Of a stretch of 7,918 bases of DNA, positions 6,120 to 7,918 are shown piece by piece. Under the pieces are notes generated by a model. The model saw only the letters and a list, made by a program, of their open reading frames with translations, was not told where the DNA came from and searched no databases. The DNA is from Rubrivirga sp. (GTDB taxonomy: Bacteria > Bacteroidota > Rhodothermia > Rhodothermales > Rubricoccaceae). How positions within the stretch are numbered: position 1 is the first letter of the stretch; each line of letters starts with the position of its first letter. The position numbers and the translations under genes were made by a program. Where the stretch lies: contig JAAXJP010000016.1 in the NCBI GenBank assembly GCA_012269805.1, forward strand, positions 1-7,918, given 5' to 3'.

Positions 6120-7918
6120 TTAGTCCTTTGCATCCGTACGTTGACCCGGGTGGAGCTTGAACTGCGGGTGGCGAATCGCTTCGGGGTCTCCGAGATCGTA
6201 CCGCCGGCGTCGACGAGGACGGCGGTCGAGCCATCGGTTGTCCTCGAGAACTTGAAGGAGGGCCGGGTAGAACACGAGCGTTGCTGCGAGCGTCGCCCCG
6301 ATTCCTACCACGGCGAGGATGCCAATCGATCGGAGCCCGGGGTGGGACGAGAGTAACAGTCCGCCGAACCCAACCAGGTTCGTGAGAGCTCCCATCGTTA
6401 CGTGCTCCCCAGTCGACCGAAGCACGCGCCGGATCGAGCCCCTCCCCTCTTCGCGATATCGGTGTGTGAGATGGACTCCCCCATCGTTGCCGATGCCGAG
6501 CACGGTCGGCAAGACGACCAGGTTGTAGAACGTGAGCTGGACGCCGAATAGGACCATGACCCCGAGCATCCATACAAGGCCTATCAGGAGCGGAACCACA
6601 GCGATTAGCGTCCACTTCAGCGACCGAAACGACAAGAAGACCAAGACGAACACGAGCAGGAACGTCACCCCCACCATCAAGGGGCTCTCTTCCTGCATTA
6701 GCCGGAGCATGTCGGCCGCCACGAGCTGCGTCGAGGCCGCGTAGAACGAGCTTCCCTCCGGTGTCGTGACCTCCCCGATCAGCTCGGCGAAACGAATGGA
6801 GCGACGTCCATCGGCCATGTTGCCGCGCGGGAAGACGATGACGAAGTCGCCGATCTCACCGTCCCGAGTCGTGAACGGGCGCGTCAGGAACGGCGGAACG
6901 CTGTCGAGTGAGATCGGCTCCGTGGCCGAGGCGGCCCTGCGGAGTCGTTCGATCTGACCCGTCGTATCCGCTCGCAGGAAGGGGTCGTCGAGGACCTCCC
7001 GGATTCCGGCCAATCGTTCGAGCTTGGATGCCGTGCCCACACTGTCAGTCGGGAATCGCTCCTGCAGGCTTTCAACGGCGAGGATGAGTGAGTCCTGCTC
7101 CGCGAGCCCCTCCACGGCCTCGGCGACGGCCTGGACGCTCTCTGGCGAATCGAGCAGGATATACGCCGGGTTCCGGCGCTCGCTCTGACCAAAAACCGGC
7201 TCTAGGGCCTCTGCGCGCCGGTAATACTCATCATACTCCGGTTCCAGGTTCGAGAAGTTGTATTCGAATGAGACCCCCGGAATGGCGAGCACGCAGGCGA
7301 CCGTCAACCCAAGGCAAACGACCGTGATCGTCCGCGCGAACGGGAATCTGGGGTCGATTTCCACGCGGGAGGCCTCTCCGCGAAGGCGAAGGTTCAGTGC
7401 CCCCGTCCGTTCTGCGATGCTGAGTAGCGCTGGCAGAACGGTCAGCATCGAGACGACGGCGAACAGGATGCCGAGGCCGCCGATCAGCCCGAACTCGCTG
7501 AACCCTCGGAAGTCCGCGATCTGCAAGACGAAGAGGGCAAACGCCGTGGTCAGTGCCGACACGGCGATCCCCTGCCCCGTACTTACGAACGTCTCCTCGA
7601 CCGCATCCGCGACATTCTTCCCCTCTCCCCGCTCTTCAGCATATCGCGCATAAAAGTGGATCCCGTAGTCGATGCCTAGGCCAAACAGCACCAGCCCGAG
7701 CGTCGACGTCATCAGGTTGAGCGTGCCAAACGTGATCGCTGCGACGCCGCCTGCCCACGACAGACTCACCAGAAGCGGGACCGTTAGCAGAATGGCCGTG
7801 ACGGGCGTCCGCAACAGCTCGCTCCCAACGACGCTCCAAACCAATCGCCCCCCCGTACGAGCCTGAATCGACTTGTACAGGAAGTACAGTACGACGGCGA
7901 GCACTACTGACAGCACGC
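6120..7918 (-). CDS. MMPL/HpnN-like RND superfamily transporter (C-terminal part)
   Basis: The frame enters from the right edge and ends at TAA (6122-6120), giving the last 598 residues; GTG at 7916 is an internal codon. RND transporters of this type move hydrophobic lipids or related molecules out of the inner membrane using the proton gradient. Eleven of the usual twelve membrane segments are visible. They are TM2 at the edge (about 1-14), TM3-TM6 (about 38-65, 70-90, 115-133, 142-166), TM7 (196-213), then a periplasmic domain (about 214-411), and TM8-TM12 (about 412-430, 435-457, 462-482, 505-523, 528-556). TM1 and the first periplasmic domain are missing beyond the window. TM4 carries GIDYGIH (81-87) and TM10 carries GNDGGVH (476-482), the paired Asp sites of the proton relay. 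A basic cytoplasmic tail (RRPRRRRR, 565-572) closes the protein. Similarity to HpnN (hopanoid export) is by style only; no hopanoid gene is in view. The substrate is unknown. Confidence 0.9.
   Translation of the reverse strand, partial: VLSVVLAVVLYFLYKSIQARTGGRLVWSVVGSELLRTPVTAILLTVPLLVSLSWAGGVAAITFGTLNLMTSTLGLVLFGLGIDYGIHFYARYAEERGEGKNVADAVEETFVSTGQGIAVSALTTAFALFVLQIADFRGFSEFGLIGGLGILFAVVSMLTVLPALLSIAERTGALNLRLRGEASRVEIDPRFPFARTITVVCLGLTVACVLAIPGVSFEYNFSNLEPEYDEYYRRAEALEPVFGQSERRNPAYILLDSPESVQAVAEAVEGLAEQDSLILAVESLQERFPTDSVGTASKLERLAGIREVLDDPFLRADTTGQIERLRRAASATEPISLDSVPPFLTRPFTTRDGEIGDFVIVFPRGNMADGRRSIRFAELIGEVTTPEGSSFYAASTQLVAADMLRLMQEESPLMVGVTFLLVFVLVFLSFRSLKWTLIAVVPLLIGLVWMLGVMVLFGVQLTFYNLVVLPTVLGIGNDGGVHLTHRYREEGRGSIRRVLRSTGEHVTMGALTNLVGFGGLLLSSHPGLRSIGILAVVGIGATLAATLVFYPALLQVLEDNRWLDRRPRRRRRYDLGDPEAIRHPQFKLHPGQRTDAKD

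Noticed and set aside
6015..6356. A 113-codon plus-strand frame after the glycosyltransferase, preceded by a -7-like element
   Set aside because: Most of it is antisense to the transporter gene, and the translation shows no domain or hydrophobic pattern.
1..7918. tRNA or rRNA genes, CRISPR arrays, insertion sequences or phage genes
   Set aside because: No tRNA-like TTCGA arm with a paired acceptor stem, no regular repeat-spacer pattern, and no transposase, integrase or terminal inverted repeat was seen.

Overview
The window is GC-rich chromosomal DNA, most likely from a bacterium of the Bacteroidota/Rhodothermota side (a Rhodothermales-like lineage). This rests on a UvrA that looks Bacteroidota-type (LFSFNSP context, only one CxxC before the insertion domain), start codons without Shine-Dalgarno sequences, and a secreted CSLREA/beta-helix protein. 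The assignment is an inference from sequence style, not a phylogenetic result.

Layout. (1) Positions 1-969, minus strand: the N-terminal 323 residues of a secreted protein with a signal peptide, a CSLREA motif and a right-handed beta-helix of GGA[I/L/V] and FxxN repeats. Its C-terminus lies beyond the left edge. (2) 970-1306: a divergent intergenic region with an 8-base direct repeat, two small hairpins and an 11-C tract 4 bases before the next start codon. (3) 1307-4228, plus strand: a complete UvrA, the damage-recognition ATPase of nucleotide excision repair. (4) 4229-4830: about 600 bases with inverted repeats just after uvrA and a possible small membrane-protein gene (4493-4795). (5) 4831-5967, plus strand: a GT4-type glycosyltransferase starting at GTG. 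(6) 5968-6119: a short convergent intergenic region, visibly more AT-rich than its surroundings. (7) 6120-7918, minus strand: the C-terminal 598 residues of an MMPL/HpnN-like RND membrane transporter whose N-terminus lies beyond the right edge.

The genes do not form one pathway. UvrA is housekeeping DNA repair. The glycosyltransferase and the RND exporter both fit envelope lipid or glycolipid biology, but they are convergent and so not co-transcribed. The beta-helix protein is an exported surface protein of unknown role. I see no mobile element, CRISPR array, RNA gene or defence system. The most interesting small signals are the C tract at the uvrA start, the direct repeat in the divergent promoter region, the Pmp-like repeat architecture of the beta-helix protein, and the asymmetric proton-relay motifs of the transporter.
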